A program made the translations under genes and the position numbers. DNA of 21,365 nt from Basidiobolus ranarum. Its lineage: Eukaryota; Basidiobolomycota; Basidiobolomycetes; Basidiobolales. The number at the start of each line of letters is the position of its first letter. Within the stretch, counting starts at the first letter, position 1. Shown here in pieces: positions 1 through 10,705 of this stretch. The notes under the pieces are model-generated. The model did not search any database, was not told where the DNA came from, and saw only the letters and a program-made list of their open reading frames with translations. Location of the stretch: contig JASJQH010000207.1 of assembly GCA_040143965.1 (NCBI GenBank), positions 1 through 21,365 on the forward strand. The letters run 5' to 3'.

Positions 1-757
1 TGATCAATATCCTGATTGGCTTGCCATTTCTCAGTCCATAGACCATAATTGACAAAGTCAATAATCTAAGTCATAACAGAACTGTTGAGTCGGAGACAAA
101 TATCAACTATCAAACTAAATAGGGCTTACTTCTCCATCCCAGTGCGTAAGTACAGTTGCCGTTGTAGCAGGAACATTCAAAGCTTCCATCAGGCCTACAA
201 TAGTACCGTTTTTGTGATTCACAGCATGGATGGTCTACATAGATATAAAAGTGAGTAAAGTACTAAGAAGTGATTGAAATTCTTGTCTGTACTCATACCA
301 CTTTCACCTCCCATTCTTCACTCCCAGAGCTTTGCGTGCGATAGTTGATAAGGTTTTGAGTTCCAAGAAAAACTCTACCAGGTCGAAGGTAGCTGTTTTC
401 TTGGAGAGTCAATTCCACTAACGGTTTAGCATGCGAATTAGGGTGAGTAGATGCTTGCTTCCAGTGACGACTCAGGCGTAAGTACTCCCCAAGATTTGAG
501 CTCTCAAACTCCGGACTGTCACTATCCTCTAAACAAGAGTCTTCTGACAGATCGTCCAACTCCATTCGGAGTTCATCTTCTAACTCGTTTTCTTCGTCTG
601 AGTGTTCCTCCAACTCAATCAATTCCGTTTCCATATCATCGTCATCGTCGTCGTCGGAAATATCTTCTGAAAGGTAATATCGTCCGATGGCGAGTGGTGG
701 AAAAGAAGAAGTACGGTGTAGGTCGGAACCTTCGGCACTCAAGTCGTCAGAGTGCAT
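1..757 (-). CDS. GID4: GID4/Vid24-domain protein, substrate receptor of the GID/CTLH ubiquitin ligase (partial, C-terminus off window)
   Basis: Three exons read on the minus strand: 757..299, 234..130 and 65..1, with GT-AG introns of 64 nt each and all joins in phase 0. The N-terminal ~95 residues are strongly acidic, with a run of seven Asp near residues 36-42, and look disordered. The Vid24 beta-barrel then starts at about residue 120 with YLRPGRVFLGTQ. It continues through EEWEVKVTIHAVNHKNGTIVG and HWDGEIIDF to LWTEKWQANQDID, where the window ends. These pieces line up with human GID4 (GSRF.G, Y.VEV.LQHVD, FEGEII, LTRKWDADEDVD). In the family this domain binds N-terminal (Pro/N-degron) peptides and brings substrates such as gluconeogenic enzymes to the GID E3 ligase. 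The start at 757 is chosen because an in-frame TGA lies two codons upstream. A GID10-like paralog is possible. Confidence 0.85.
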
Positions 758-2895
758 GATTCAAGAATTCTTCTTCTTTCTTACTCAGGGTTAACCAAAT
801 AGTGAGCTGTATATTTCTGAAATGGAACTCTGGTTAGTTGACGAAGTGTAAAATGAGCCTGAAAGTAGAATTGGACCCGGAGATCCTTTATGAACCATAA
901 ATTGACAAAGGAAAGAATGGACATACCGATTTCCTGAGGAAAGCTAAATATTACCAATAGAGAGGTATGTAGAAGTATCCTAAAAAAATTGGGTCCAGAT
1001 TCATATACTATTGCTGTCGAACCCACAATTATACTAGCTCACCAGAGAAACCAACACAGTACAGCTTGAATTTGAAAAATTGGACCAAGAGGAGAAAGTA
1101 ATGAGTTGGATAGTCTAGATCAATTTGCTAGTTGAAATGGTGGAAATTGATTTAAAAAAATGATCCCATTGGATTTTTAGGTTGGAGACGCAAAAAACTA
1201 TCTGAGATCATTTCAGTCAATCAAAATGACCGTCATTGAGATCGAGATCGTATATAAAAATGGCTACTCCATAGCATCCATTGATTAGAACTACGATGTA
1301 GATTTCTGCATGCCAATCGTGATGCGTTTGGCAGATAAAAAAGATGCTTGTGCGTAGAAGTAAGACGTATGGTAATTGCGCGCCAATTAGAGCAAAGAAG
1401 CCGCGACAGCGACAGTTTTGAGAGCAAATTTTCGGTAAGTCGGATCTTAAAACGGAATGTCGGTAACGTAAGACGAGGCAGAGGTTTCTGAGAGCTAATT
1501 GGACAATATCTACTGTTTAGGAAAAAGAATCTTCAAAGCGCCATCATACAATACTCCTTCACGCAAAGGCCAGGCCTTCAAACAAGGGCTAGAAAAACCA
1601 GCATGCCAAACCTCTTTGCCATCTAAGGATTGAGAGAGGAGTGTATCGTGGGAGTTCCGCTATCACCAAGAATCCACCATAACAATGAATCAGGCAGTGC
1701 AAATGGAGATAGGGATGCGCTCATTTACCTCGTTGTAAACCCGTTGATAGCCTCAGACCAGGTTCATAAGTATCTCACCGTTTTTCTTAAATAGAATCAA
1801 ATATTGTCATCTGCTTCAAAAGAGGGCGCTGGGTCGTACTGGAGTCAATCTAACCCCTGATTCAATCGAAACTAACTGGATCCATAAATCCACTGAGAAA
1901 CTTGAGACGATGAACTATCTGCTGAATATACGGTGAATTGGTGCTGGACCGCTTCCATCGCAGTACTTGACAGAGTATTCTTTCCGTTTTCTAAAATGAT
2001 CCGTAGTCCTTTCTGGTGGATTTGGATCATAGGCGTAATGTTGGGTTAGTATAGGTAAATATCCTTCCCAACTGCAGTTGGATTATCAAACGCGATCATC
2101 AACATATCCATCAAGCCTGGTATGTAGTATAGTTGTACTAATATATCTATTCTATAATATACAGTGTGAATTCGCTGATCATCTTACCAGTCTCAAACAC
2201 ACTTCGAATTTATTGGTTTAGGCGTTCCTGGGAGCCACCAAGGCACAGTATTCTGCTTAGTATTCTACAAGAACACACATTGAACTTTAGTTATACATCA
2301 TCTCTGTATCAAACTCATACTCACTGTGGACTATAACTACCGTCCTTAGAAACTGCTTCACTAGATATGATTTACTACGTATTTTTGACTCAGTTTTTCA
2401 ACTGAATTTATGATCTCTAATGTGAATTCATCATACCTTCCATGTGTGACTTGAGTGCGTAGAATCTGCCATTTTTGGCCAACAACCAGAACTCTAGGAT
2501 TACTGTACTTGGGAGGCTTCAATAGTTGCCAACCATTGAAAGAATCTTACCTGATTAAAGGCTACTTCAGTGTCATGTATTCTTTGGAGCCCTCAAATCA
2601 TTCACAATTGTTTCGTTTAGTTCGCTATAAAAGCAATATATTCCAAAAATCAATATCTGTTGCTTTATTTTTTGTTAGATATAAATCAACAAATACGTGA
2701 GTTAAGCCTTAAAGGATTCCCGAGTGGGAAGCAATCTTTATTACTCAGGAGAAGGGATGGTCCAATGTTGACATTGACTAATAAATGAGAGATAAAAACC
2801 AAGTGAATCAGACAACTTGAGAGGGTTTTATTCAGGGTAGATGATTTGGTGAGAGAAAAAGGTGTAATGAATTTATGATGGTTCTTGACGAAGGT
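758..2895. other. Long intergenic stretch with no supportable gene
   Basis: About 2.1 kb between GID4 (reading left) and the 3' end of NDUFS5. The few open frames here (around 781-1026 and 1233-1427 minus, 2455-2700 plus) lack convincing starts or any family resemblance. The first two open only from GTG or TTG. A TATAAAAG string lies near 2626 on the plus strand with no clear ORF after it. The GID4 promoter should lie just right of 757. I see no tRNA, terminal repeats or transposon proteins. Confidence 0.5.
2827..2832 (-). terminator. Poly(A) signal AATAAA downstream of NDUFS5
   Basis: The minus strand reads AATAAA at 2832..2827, about 64 nt past the NDUFS5 stop codon. This is a usual position for a fungal/eukaryotic polyadenylation signal. 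Confidence 0.55.
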
Positions 2896-3426
2896 TTATG
2901 CTTTAGCCTCTTCTTCCGTGGCAGTACCCTCTTTGTCAACAATGTTGAGACGTATGACCTTGTTATCGGTAATATTATCTCCTGAGGACTTGTTAGATTC
3001 CACATTTTGTCCTCTCAAACGTTGACGTCTAGCTTCTTCTACAATAGTCTTAGCTCTGGCAATCTAGAAGTGCCAGTAAAAGTTAAAAACGAGTCAAACG
3101 ATTTCAACCAATTTTAGCGCAGATAAATACCTCTTTCGTGTGGTGAAGACATTCAAAATAATCCTCTTGTTGTAAAATACATTCTTCGGGTTTATCAGAC
3201 ATGACATAACATTTAGAAAACTCTTGCCAGAGGTTGAAACATCTGTTACGACCTGAACACAACAACGATAAGTTTCATATATTCAACAATTTATAGTGTA
3301 TTCAGAAAATTCATGTAGCAGTTGAATAGTTTGAAGAAATAATATTATTGCCTTTGCGTGTAAAGTAAAACTGGCAAAATAGTTGTAAAAATTCTTACCG
3401 CCATTGAAACCGAAACCTGAAGCCAT
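2896..3426 (-). CDS. NDUFS5: NADH:ubiquinone oxidoreductase 15 kDa-type subunit NDUFS5 (complex I)
   Basis: Three exons: 3426..3399, 3252..3131 and 3063..2896, joined in phases 1 and 0, giving 105 residues. The protein begins MASGFGFNGGRNRCFNLWQE, the fungal NDUFS5 start pattern (SG.G..GG..RCF.FWQE). It carries a twin CX9C arrangement at C14/C24 and C34/C44, followed by the family hallmark YFECLHHTKE. A charged helix and a Glu-rich tail follow. NDUFS5 is an accessory subunit on the intermembrane-space face of the complex I membrane arm. CX9C proteins of this kind are imported and oxidised by the Mia40/Erv1 relay and carry no cleaved presequence, and none is seen here. The first exon is only 28 nt. 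The tail after residue ~65 is longer and more acidic than in many homologs. Confidence 0.92.
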
Positions 3427-4457
3427 TTTTTAAAGCTATTAACAAGTTCAAAGGAATCGGTATTTAATTAATGATGAATTAAAGGATAAAAATGAAACGA
3501 AAGTGATTTCTATAAGTGAAGTACTCACTTCGGGAAAATTCCTAGGAAAAACAAGTCTAGTGAAAGAGCACGGGTGGACAGACACTAGTATAATCAACAA
3601 AAAAGTCTATCTCTTTCTCTTGGGGATTAATCATGTTGATTTGATTAGATCCTTTTTGTTGTAGTATCCAACACCCCACTAACCCAACAATTCTCACCTG
3701 CCAGATGATTCAATTTGGGGCCCCACCTCATTTCCTATCCCTTAATCTCTCTTGTAGTCACATCATCAACTCAGTCAGTTCAATTTTTACACTTATTGGT
3801 GTATGTAGGCACTAGCGGACTGTAATACGTGCGGACAGTTGTAAAGAAACCAAATATTCATGAATACTGCAGTATATTACTTTATGCAAGTGAACACTAC
3901 ATGTACTGACTGGCCATATCACTACCAAAGAGATTGGCTTGGACAACCATAGATGGATTCATGCATCAACTCAGAATTCACTTGGTTGTTCATTGTTTGC
4001 TGAACATAAACAGATTTAAACGTGTTAATGGATATGATGAGTAAGTGAGGCCCCCAAAAATGAGGACCCTTTTATGCTTCTCGGCGTGAATGATTGGCTA
4101 CAGAACTCATTGGTATGGATCACATACATCCATGGTGAAGGTGATAAAAAATTCGGATCATCTCGCCGAAGGTCCTTCTTTTCCAAAATCCATTTGGCTG
4201 TGTAAGCAAGGTAAGCTGAGGTTCAATCACTATAGACCGGCGTCTCCATCCATCCATTCTTCCATCGTAGTAGATTGCATTCACCACATGGTCTTCTTTT
4301 ACCTCAATATCAAAAAGACGTGTAAATCTTTATACTCCTGAGTGAACGGAGAATGCTACTTTCCCTTGCCTACTTCAAGATTTCTCCTGCCCCTACCACG
4401 TAACTTGAACCATTTTAAACTGATCCTTTGATTTGTTCATTTCGATTTAGTTCTACA
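3427..4457. other. Divergent promoter region between NDUFS5 and RPL32
   Basis: About 1 kb separating two genes read outwards. It holds an inverted CCAAT box (ATTGG, 3795-3799) that could serve NDUFS5, pyrimidine-rich tracts, and possible 5' leader sequence of RPL32 near its right end. An open frame at 4090-4341 shows no family resemblance and contains a good donor (CAAG|GTAAGC at 4211), so it is more likely leader or chance. Confidence 0.5.
4400..4450 (+). other. Candidate 5' leader intron of RPL32
   Basis: A GTAACT donor at 4400 and a TTTAG acceptor ending at 4450, with a CTGAT branch-like site at about 4420-4424, would make a 51-nt intron ending seven bases before the RPL32 start codon. 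An alternative donor GTAAGC at 4211 would make a 240-nt intron with the same acceptor. Leader introns close to the ATG are common in ribosomal protein genes. This is inferred from consensus only. Confidence 0.4.
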
Positions 4458-4856
4458 ATGGTTTCCTCTGTCAACAAAATTACGATTGTTAAGAAGCGCA
4501 CTAAGCATTTCAAGCGTCATCAATCTGACCGCTACAAGACTGTCAAGGAGTCATGGAGAAAGCCCAAGGGTATTGATAACCGTGTTCGTCGTAGATTCAA
4601 GGGCCAAATCCCTATGCCCAAGATTGGTTATGGCTCTAACCAAAGAACTCGTCACCTCATGCCCAACGGATTTAAGAAATTTGTTGTCTCCAGCGCCAAG
4701 GAATTGGAAGTTTTGTTGATGCAAAACCGTACCTATGCTGCTGAAATTGCTCACAACGTTTCCTCTAAGAACCGTATTGCCATTGTTGAGCGCGCTCAAC
4801 AATTGAACGTCAAGGTTACCAATGCCAACGCTCGTCTCCGTACTCAAGAGAATTAG
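4458..4856 (+). CDS. RPL32: 60S ribosomal protein eL32
   Basis: Single uninterrupted exon of 132 codons plus stop. The sequence matches eL32 over its full length: [17 protein letters not shown], the core [30 protein letters not shown], and [20 protein letters not shown], ending [10 protein letters not shown]. It is a structural protein of the cytosolic large ribosomal subunit, Lys/Arg-rich as expected. The ATG at 4458 is preferred over an in-frame ATG at 4428, which would add ten residues absent from the family. That upstream part is probably leader or intron. Codon use is strongly biased to GGT, CGT and AAG, as in highly expressed genes, like the ATP synthase gene at the right edge. Confidence 0.97.
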   Translation: MVSSVNKITIVKKRTKHFKRHQSDRYKTVKESWRKPKGIDNRVRRRFKGQIPMPKIGYGSNQRTRHLMPNGFKKFVVSSAKELEVLLMQNRTYAAEIAHNVSSKNRIAIVERAQQLNVKVTNANARLRTQEN

Positions 4857-5406
4857 AGAGTTTGTTTTGTTTGACAGTTGGACTGGTTTTGACTCTAGTT
4901 TACGTTGTTTGTTATTGAATAAATTGCGTTTTATTGACTTGTCCTTACACTGGAATTCTGTATGCTACTATCATTCGTACAACTGAACTTCACTACGGTT
5001 GGGTCAGTCTTTGTTAGATACAATTTCTTGTGACACTGGTATTTAATTAATGTCAAACGTCGTCATTCTATTCCATAATAGTTTGTTATCGATTACTCAA
5101 CTAACGGGGTAATGAAAAAATGCAGTTTCAATAGAAGCAATCAAGACTATAGAGATTAGGGATAATTCCATGGAAATTAATAAAAAAATCTCATCAGAGT
5201 TCGTTACAACTTCAATTTTGGAAATTTGCATGTAAACTTACGAAATTGCGTATGAGCATCCAATTCAATCCCTGACGTAAGCCATACCTGTGATCTAACA
5301 TAGATGGAATAAGTTGACTATACTCATTTTTTTGTCCAAGAAACGTAAACCCCCTTGCTACTACAACAACTACTACTTCCCCATCACTTAATAACAAACT
5401 ATAGAA
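4857..5406. other. RPL32 3' region and RPT6 upstream region
   Basis: Head-to-tail spacer of 550 nt. The left part is RPL32 3' UTR with a poly(A) signal. The right part should hold the RPT6 promoter. An AT-rich string GGTATTTAATTAATG at 5038-5052 also occurs at 3459-3473 upstream of NDUFS5. No gene is supported; an antisense open frame at 5212-5397 has no recognisable content. Confidence 0.5.
4918..4923 (+). terminator. Poly(A) signal AATAAA of RPL32
   Basis: AATAAA about 62 nt after the RPL32 stop, followed by T-rich sequence, the usual arrangement for a cleavage/polyadenylation signal. Confidence 0.6.
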
Positions 5407-7040
<1,634 letters not shown>

Positions 7041-7219
7041 TTGATGTAGCATTCATGGAACTTACCTACAACATGTGTTTAACTTTCTTTCATATATTGT
7101 TCATTTACTTTACGATGCAAACAATTTAATTTTATTTTAGCAATTCTACGCTTTGGTTGAGTTGCGTTCTCTTTGTTATGTAAAAATAGCAACTTCACCC
7201 GAAGGAAACAAAAAATTGG

Positions 7220-7225
7220 AATAAA
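7220..7225 (+). terminator. Possible poly(A) signal of RPT6
   Basis: AATAAA 180 nt downstream of the RPT6 stop codon. It is the first exact copy on this strand after the gene, but other A/T-rich variants nearer the stop could serve instead. Confidence 0.4.
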
Positions 7226-7989
7226 CATCTGAACTATTTAAGTGTTCAGTAATGTTCTTCGTAAACGTATTAGAAACAACAGAAGATTTGTTAACACTTG
7301 CCTCCAATTGAGCAGCATCTCGTCAATACTGGTTTCAAATGGTCTTTTGCGCAATATCCCCCCACACTGCATACTTTACGTCTTAAGGTTTTACCATTAG
7401 TGGCCTGACATCACCAGTGTAAAGTATTACTTGAGCCATTCACTGGGGCGAATGTCAAACGTGGAAACCTCTACTATAGATGAAACAGGGTTGAGCAACT
7501 GATGAATCAATGCAATATGGCATATACTATATATTTCCGTGATTGGATATGACTGTCATATGATATTGTGACAGTAATTGTATGAAGTGAACTGGACAGT
7601 TCCCTATAGTAATACTAACCGTGACGTATACACCCTGGACTGCTTTTAAACTGCAAACGACTCAAAAAGGACATGATACTCTGAGGGTGTGGGAACAAGT
7701 ATAGTACGATGGATTTGCAGAGGTTGAATGACGACTAATGATGATGTGGCTCGTAGTGATTCCACGAAGAATACATAATGGCTAGAGTAGCCTTTTGTGT
7801 GCTTGTCTTCACTAGTATGTTCTATAACTCACCTGCTACCAGCCGCCCACAGAAAATAATTCCGTTCTAACAGGTCATATTATACTCTCTTACTTCAGTC
7901 CCACATTGTACGTTGCAATCCTTAGAATGATACGTGGTGTGAGCCTCTGAGTAGCTGCTCACATGTCTAATAAAACAAATATCTGTCAC

Positions 7990-8030
7990 CACGTGACCAA
8001 TCGATACGTATTGCTATTTACCTATAAATA
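7990..8030 (+). promoter_or_regulatory. Orphan promoter module: E-box, CCAAT box, TATA box
   Basis: CACGTG at 7990-7995, CCAAT at 7997-8001 and TATAAATA at 8023-8030, all within 41 nt and oriented for plus-strand transcription. About 50 nt past the TATA box comes an ATG in good context (AAAATGTCT at 8081). No recognised gene starts here on the plus strand; downstream lies the 3' part of the minus-strand LUFS gene. The elements are seen; promoter activity is inferred. Confidence 0.45.
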
Positions 8031-8083
8031 AGTCAGTGGAGAACGGAGATAAATGTACATATCTGCTTCATTCAGTTATTAAA

Positions 8084-8149
8084 ATGTCTAATCGATCATC
8101 GCTTTCCTGTCTTCTCAAGAAGCAACATGATATTGTTATGGTGAGTTGA
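8084..8149 (+). CDS. Short hypothetical ORF or first exon, antisense to the LUFS gene end
   Basis: ATG at 8084 opens 21 codons (MSNRSSLSCLLKKQHDIVMVS, then TGA). After codon 19 a donor-like GTGAGT sits at 8141, so this could also be a first exon spliced onto sequence antisense to the LUFS gene. It follows the E-box/CCAAT/TATA module by about 55 nt. A shorter upstream ORF (ATG at 8053, nine codons) precedes it. No family resemblance is seen and the length is within chance. The promoter context is the only reason to list it. Confidence 0.2.
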   Translation: MSNRSSLSCLLKKQHDIVMVS

Positions 8150-9477
8150 TATACACCTCTATATGCCATATATTACTTGACCATATTCCGGGTTGTCCTC
8201 CTTGTTGCTGTTGCATCGCCATTTGAGCATTTTTTGCTTGAGCCATTTGCGCTGCTGTCATCCCTCCCATTCCGGGGACTCCTTGCATGTTACTGTGACA
8301 TTCCAGATTTTGTTAGTTTTGATTCGGCCTATTCAGGTTCTCCCTGTCATATTCAACTCTACTCTACTCTACTTACCCTCCTGGCCTTTGCATTTGTGCA
8401 GCAATCTGGTGTTGGATCTCTGGTCTTTTCATCACCGACAATATCGCTTGCTGTCAACCAATAAATCAAATATACATCTCGTCAGTCTTATGCTGTCCAA
8501 CTATCCTTAAAGATATCTCCCCCTTCTCTCTCCCCTCCTCGAAACTTACCTTTTCATTGTTGTTCAAAGTGCTGGGGTCTCGTCCCGCTAGTCCAAGTGT
8601 CTGCATGATCTGTTGTACAATCACTGGGTTCACTCCACCTCTCATCCCGGCTTGCATTTGGGGATTCTGACCTGGTATTGTTTGGCCAGGAACTTGATTA
8701 TGCATACCATTATTCTCCCCTATTCCCATTGCATTTCCTGGTAGTTGCGCATTCGTTTGAGGAGGTGAAAATGCGTTTGCTGCTCCAGGACCATTTGCAT
8801 TTGGATTGACCTGCGAAGGGTTGTTGATCACTGGTGAATTGGGCTTCGCCGTAAGATTCAGCCGCAGTGAGTTGATATTAGGATTACTAACACTGTTAGT
8901 TTGGTTTTGCGGCCCACCCACTTGTGAAGTACTCGATTGTTGATTTTGTACACCGACAGGTAGATTTTGGCCAGGTTGTTGCGTGGGTTGTCCAGGAGCT
9001 TTCTGTGTTTGTAGCTGGTTAAATTGGCTGCTTTCAGGCTTCAAGTTTTGTCTCTTATTGATTTGAAAGAATTAATAATTTTACTCCATAATGCCTGAGA
9101 ATCTAAGGCCAACTTTTTTCACGACGTGTATTTCATAAAAGAAAACTACCTACTTCGATAAATGTCTGCGCGTCTTTACTCCCTGTCTTGTTGGTTCTAG
9201 CAGAAAAAATATCCCAAAAAACCACCCACCACTCATATAAAAATCCATGCGGAGAGTCTATCGGTACAGTAGAATCCTGAGGGACCTGCGCTTCGTTCAA
9301 AATAGCCTGGGCTGCAGCAGTCCAGTTACGTTTGAGGCAGTAGTCGTATATGTAAATATTGAGACTAAACACGAAAGTATAAGCGCGTTAAATAATCATA
9401 CAAACATTATTTTCTAGTAATAATTTACGTTACATTTTATCACCTTCCCACACGTTTTTGGTTGGTGGTTGAGACAT
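8136..9477 (-). CDS. LisH/LUFS-domain transcriptional regulator (Flo8/SomA/SSDP type)
   Basis: Five exons: 9477..9434, 9364..9154, 9053..8550, 8450..8377 and 8292..8136, giving about 329 residues. The N-terminus VWEGDKILNIYIYDYCLKRNW is a LisH dimerisation motif. Next comes AQAILNEAQ and then the LUFS core GFLYEWWVVFWDIFSARTNK, which matches SSDP (PGFLHSWWCVFWDLY) and fungal Flo8/SomA (FLFEWWCLFWDIY). The rest is low-complexity, rich in Gln, Asn, Pro, Gly and Met (NPQMQAGMRGG, AQMAMQQQQGGQ), as in co-regulators. Family members act in the nucleus with partner DNA-binding proteins in adhesion, filamentation and development. The exon 1 join makes DKI|LN; reading on instead gives a stop. The exon 3 acceptor is a weak AAG. 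The last ~15 residues do not resemble the domain before them, so the 3' end is uncertain; a further splice into about 8114..8075 is possible. Confidence 0.82.
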
Positions 9478-10705
9478 ACTTCGTATTATATATTATATAT
9501 TGAAAGGTCGGAATGTTGCTAAAAATGTTCACTATTACGCTGTATTCTAACGATAGATCTAGCCTATTTACTACACTCCAGAGAAAAGTATAAGGTGTTG
9601 ATGCGGAGGTGAGGAAAGGATTGACTCTAAGCACAGCTAAAACAGAGTTTCGGCGGAACTAGGCGCGACGTCTGTACAATACCTTATAGATAAGAATGTT
9701 GTAGCCACGGTTGGTAGTTGCAAAGAAATTGGGAAAATTAGTCTTGTATTTTAGTCACAAAAATGTATATGTATCCACAGAGAAATGGTACTCGTCAATC
9801 TGAGAGAGGGGTGATATAATATACTATCAACAACTATGGTTGTTCAAGTTGTCTAAACCTTTCTACCAGAATGGCAACAAGAAGTTTGTGATTAAATGTG
9901 CTAAAATAACAAATTTCAAGTAATTTAGCAGAAAGAACAATCGGATTGCATCAAATACTCGCTAGTTGTTTAGAATTTGATAGGGAGTCAAAGCAAAGCG
10001 GATTGGCTTTTAAAAAATGACAGCGTGTTTTTAGTCCTCTTGACAAACTACAAATCCCACGTGATATTGATTTTCTGGACTGGATTTACCATTCATCAGG
10101 GATGTTGGTATGGGCTAAAATTCACCACGTCATGAGGCTCTGCAAAGTGGGTAGTCAATTGCCTAAGTCAAGAATAAATTATGCTCTTTACGAGTACTTC
10201 TCATGGGAAATATGGTTCTCAGTCATCAGAGAAATTAGCAAGTAAGCCTTCAATAGAGATCAAGAAACTCACATGCAAGATGCTAACATTGAATCAACTC
10301 TTGACAATATCCAAGGTCTATCTCCTACAAGGCACGGTGCGCACAAATTTGGATTTTATGTGGATTGATCAATTGAATTATGCAGAGTACACTTATTTAA
10401 TCGTCTAAAGTCTTAGTATATCAGATTTTTATAATCGAAGATGGATATATTGAATTTGACATCTAGGAATAACCAAGAAACGACGGCCCGTGCTATAGAC
10501 CAGGCTCGAACAAATATGCCTAAGTCACGAATGCGCTTCTTTGGCTACAAAATACGATGCCATGGTCTTAGTTTTGTCACTTTTGGCCTTGTTTAACAAG
10601 ATTTACAAAAACAAGTTGGGGTCTCTTTCGAAATAAAATTTGCGAGGTAAGGAATGAAATGTTGATAGGTCCATAGACTCTACAATTCTTGATGATATAC
10701 ACAAT
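9478..10705. other. Spacer between LUFS gene 5' end and FIP1 3' end
   Basis: 1.2 kb, AT-rich. The left part should hold the LUFS promoter and leader. An open frame at 10181-10408 (plus, 75 codons, no family resemblance) and one at 9440-9634 (minus, overlapping LUFS exon 1 in another frame) are treated as chance. I see no repeats, tRNA or transposon remains. Confidence 0.5.

Larger units (their letters stand above)
7041..8135. other. Convergent spacer between RPT6 and the LUFS gene
   Basis: 1.1 kb between two genes whose 3' ends face each other. It contains the RPT6 3' UTR and poly(A) signal, then about 750 nt in which I see no coding sequence on either strand. Its right end carries a plus-strand promoter-like module with a short ORF, listed separately. 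Confidence 0.5.

Noticed and set aside
781-1026. Minus-strand frame of 81 codons upstream of GID4
   Set aside because: GTG start and no family resemblance. It cannot extend GID4, because an in-frame TGA precedes the GID4 ATG.
1233-1427. Minus-strand frame resembling a mitochondrial presequence (LSKLSLSRLLCSNWRAITIR)
   Set aside because: It starts from TTG, not ATG, ends after 64 codons, and no downstream exon continuing into a recognisable protein was found.
8177-8510. Plus-strand open frames of 95 and 105 codons
   Set aside because: They are antisense shadows of the Gln/Met-rich exons and introns of the LUFS gene, whose minus-strand reading is far more protein-like.
10181-10408. 75-codon plus-strand frame in the FIP1/LUFS spacer
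   Set aside because: No recognisable motif, promoter or poly(A) context; length is within chance for AT-rich sequence.
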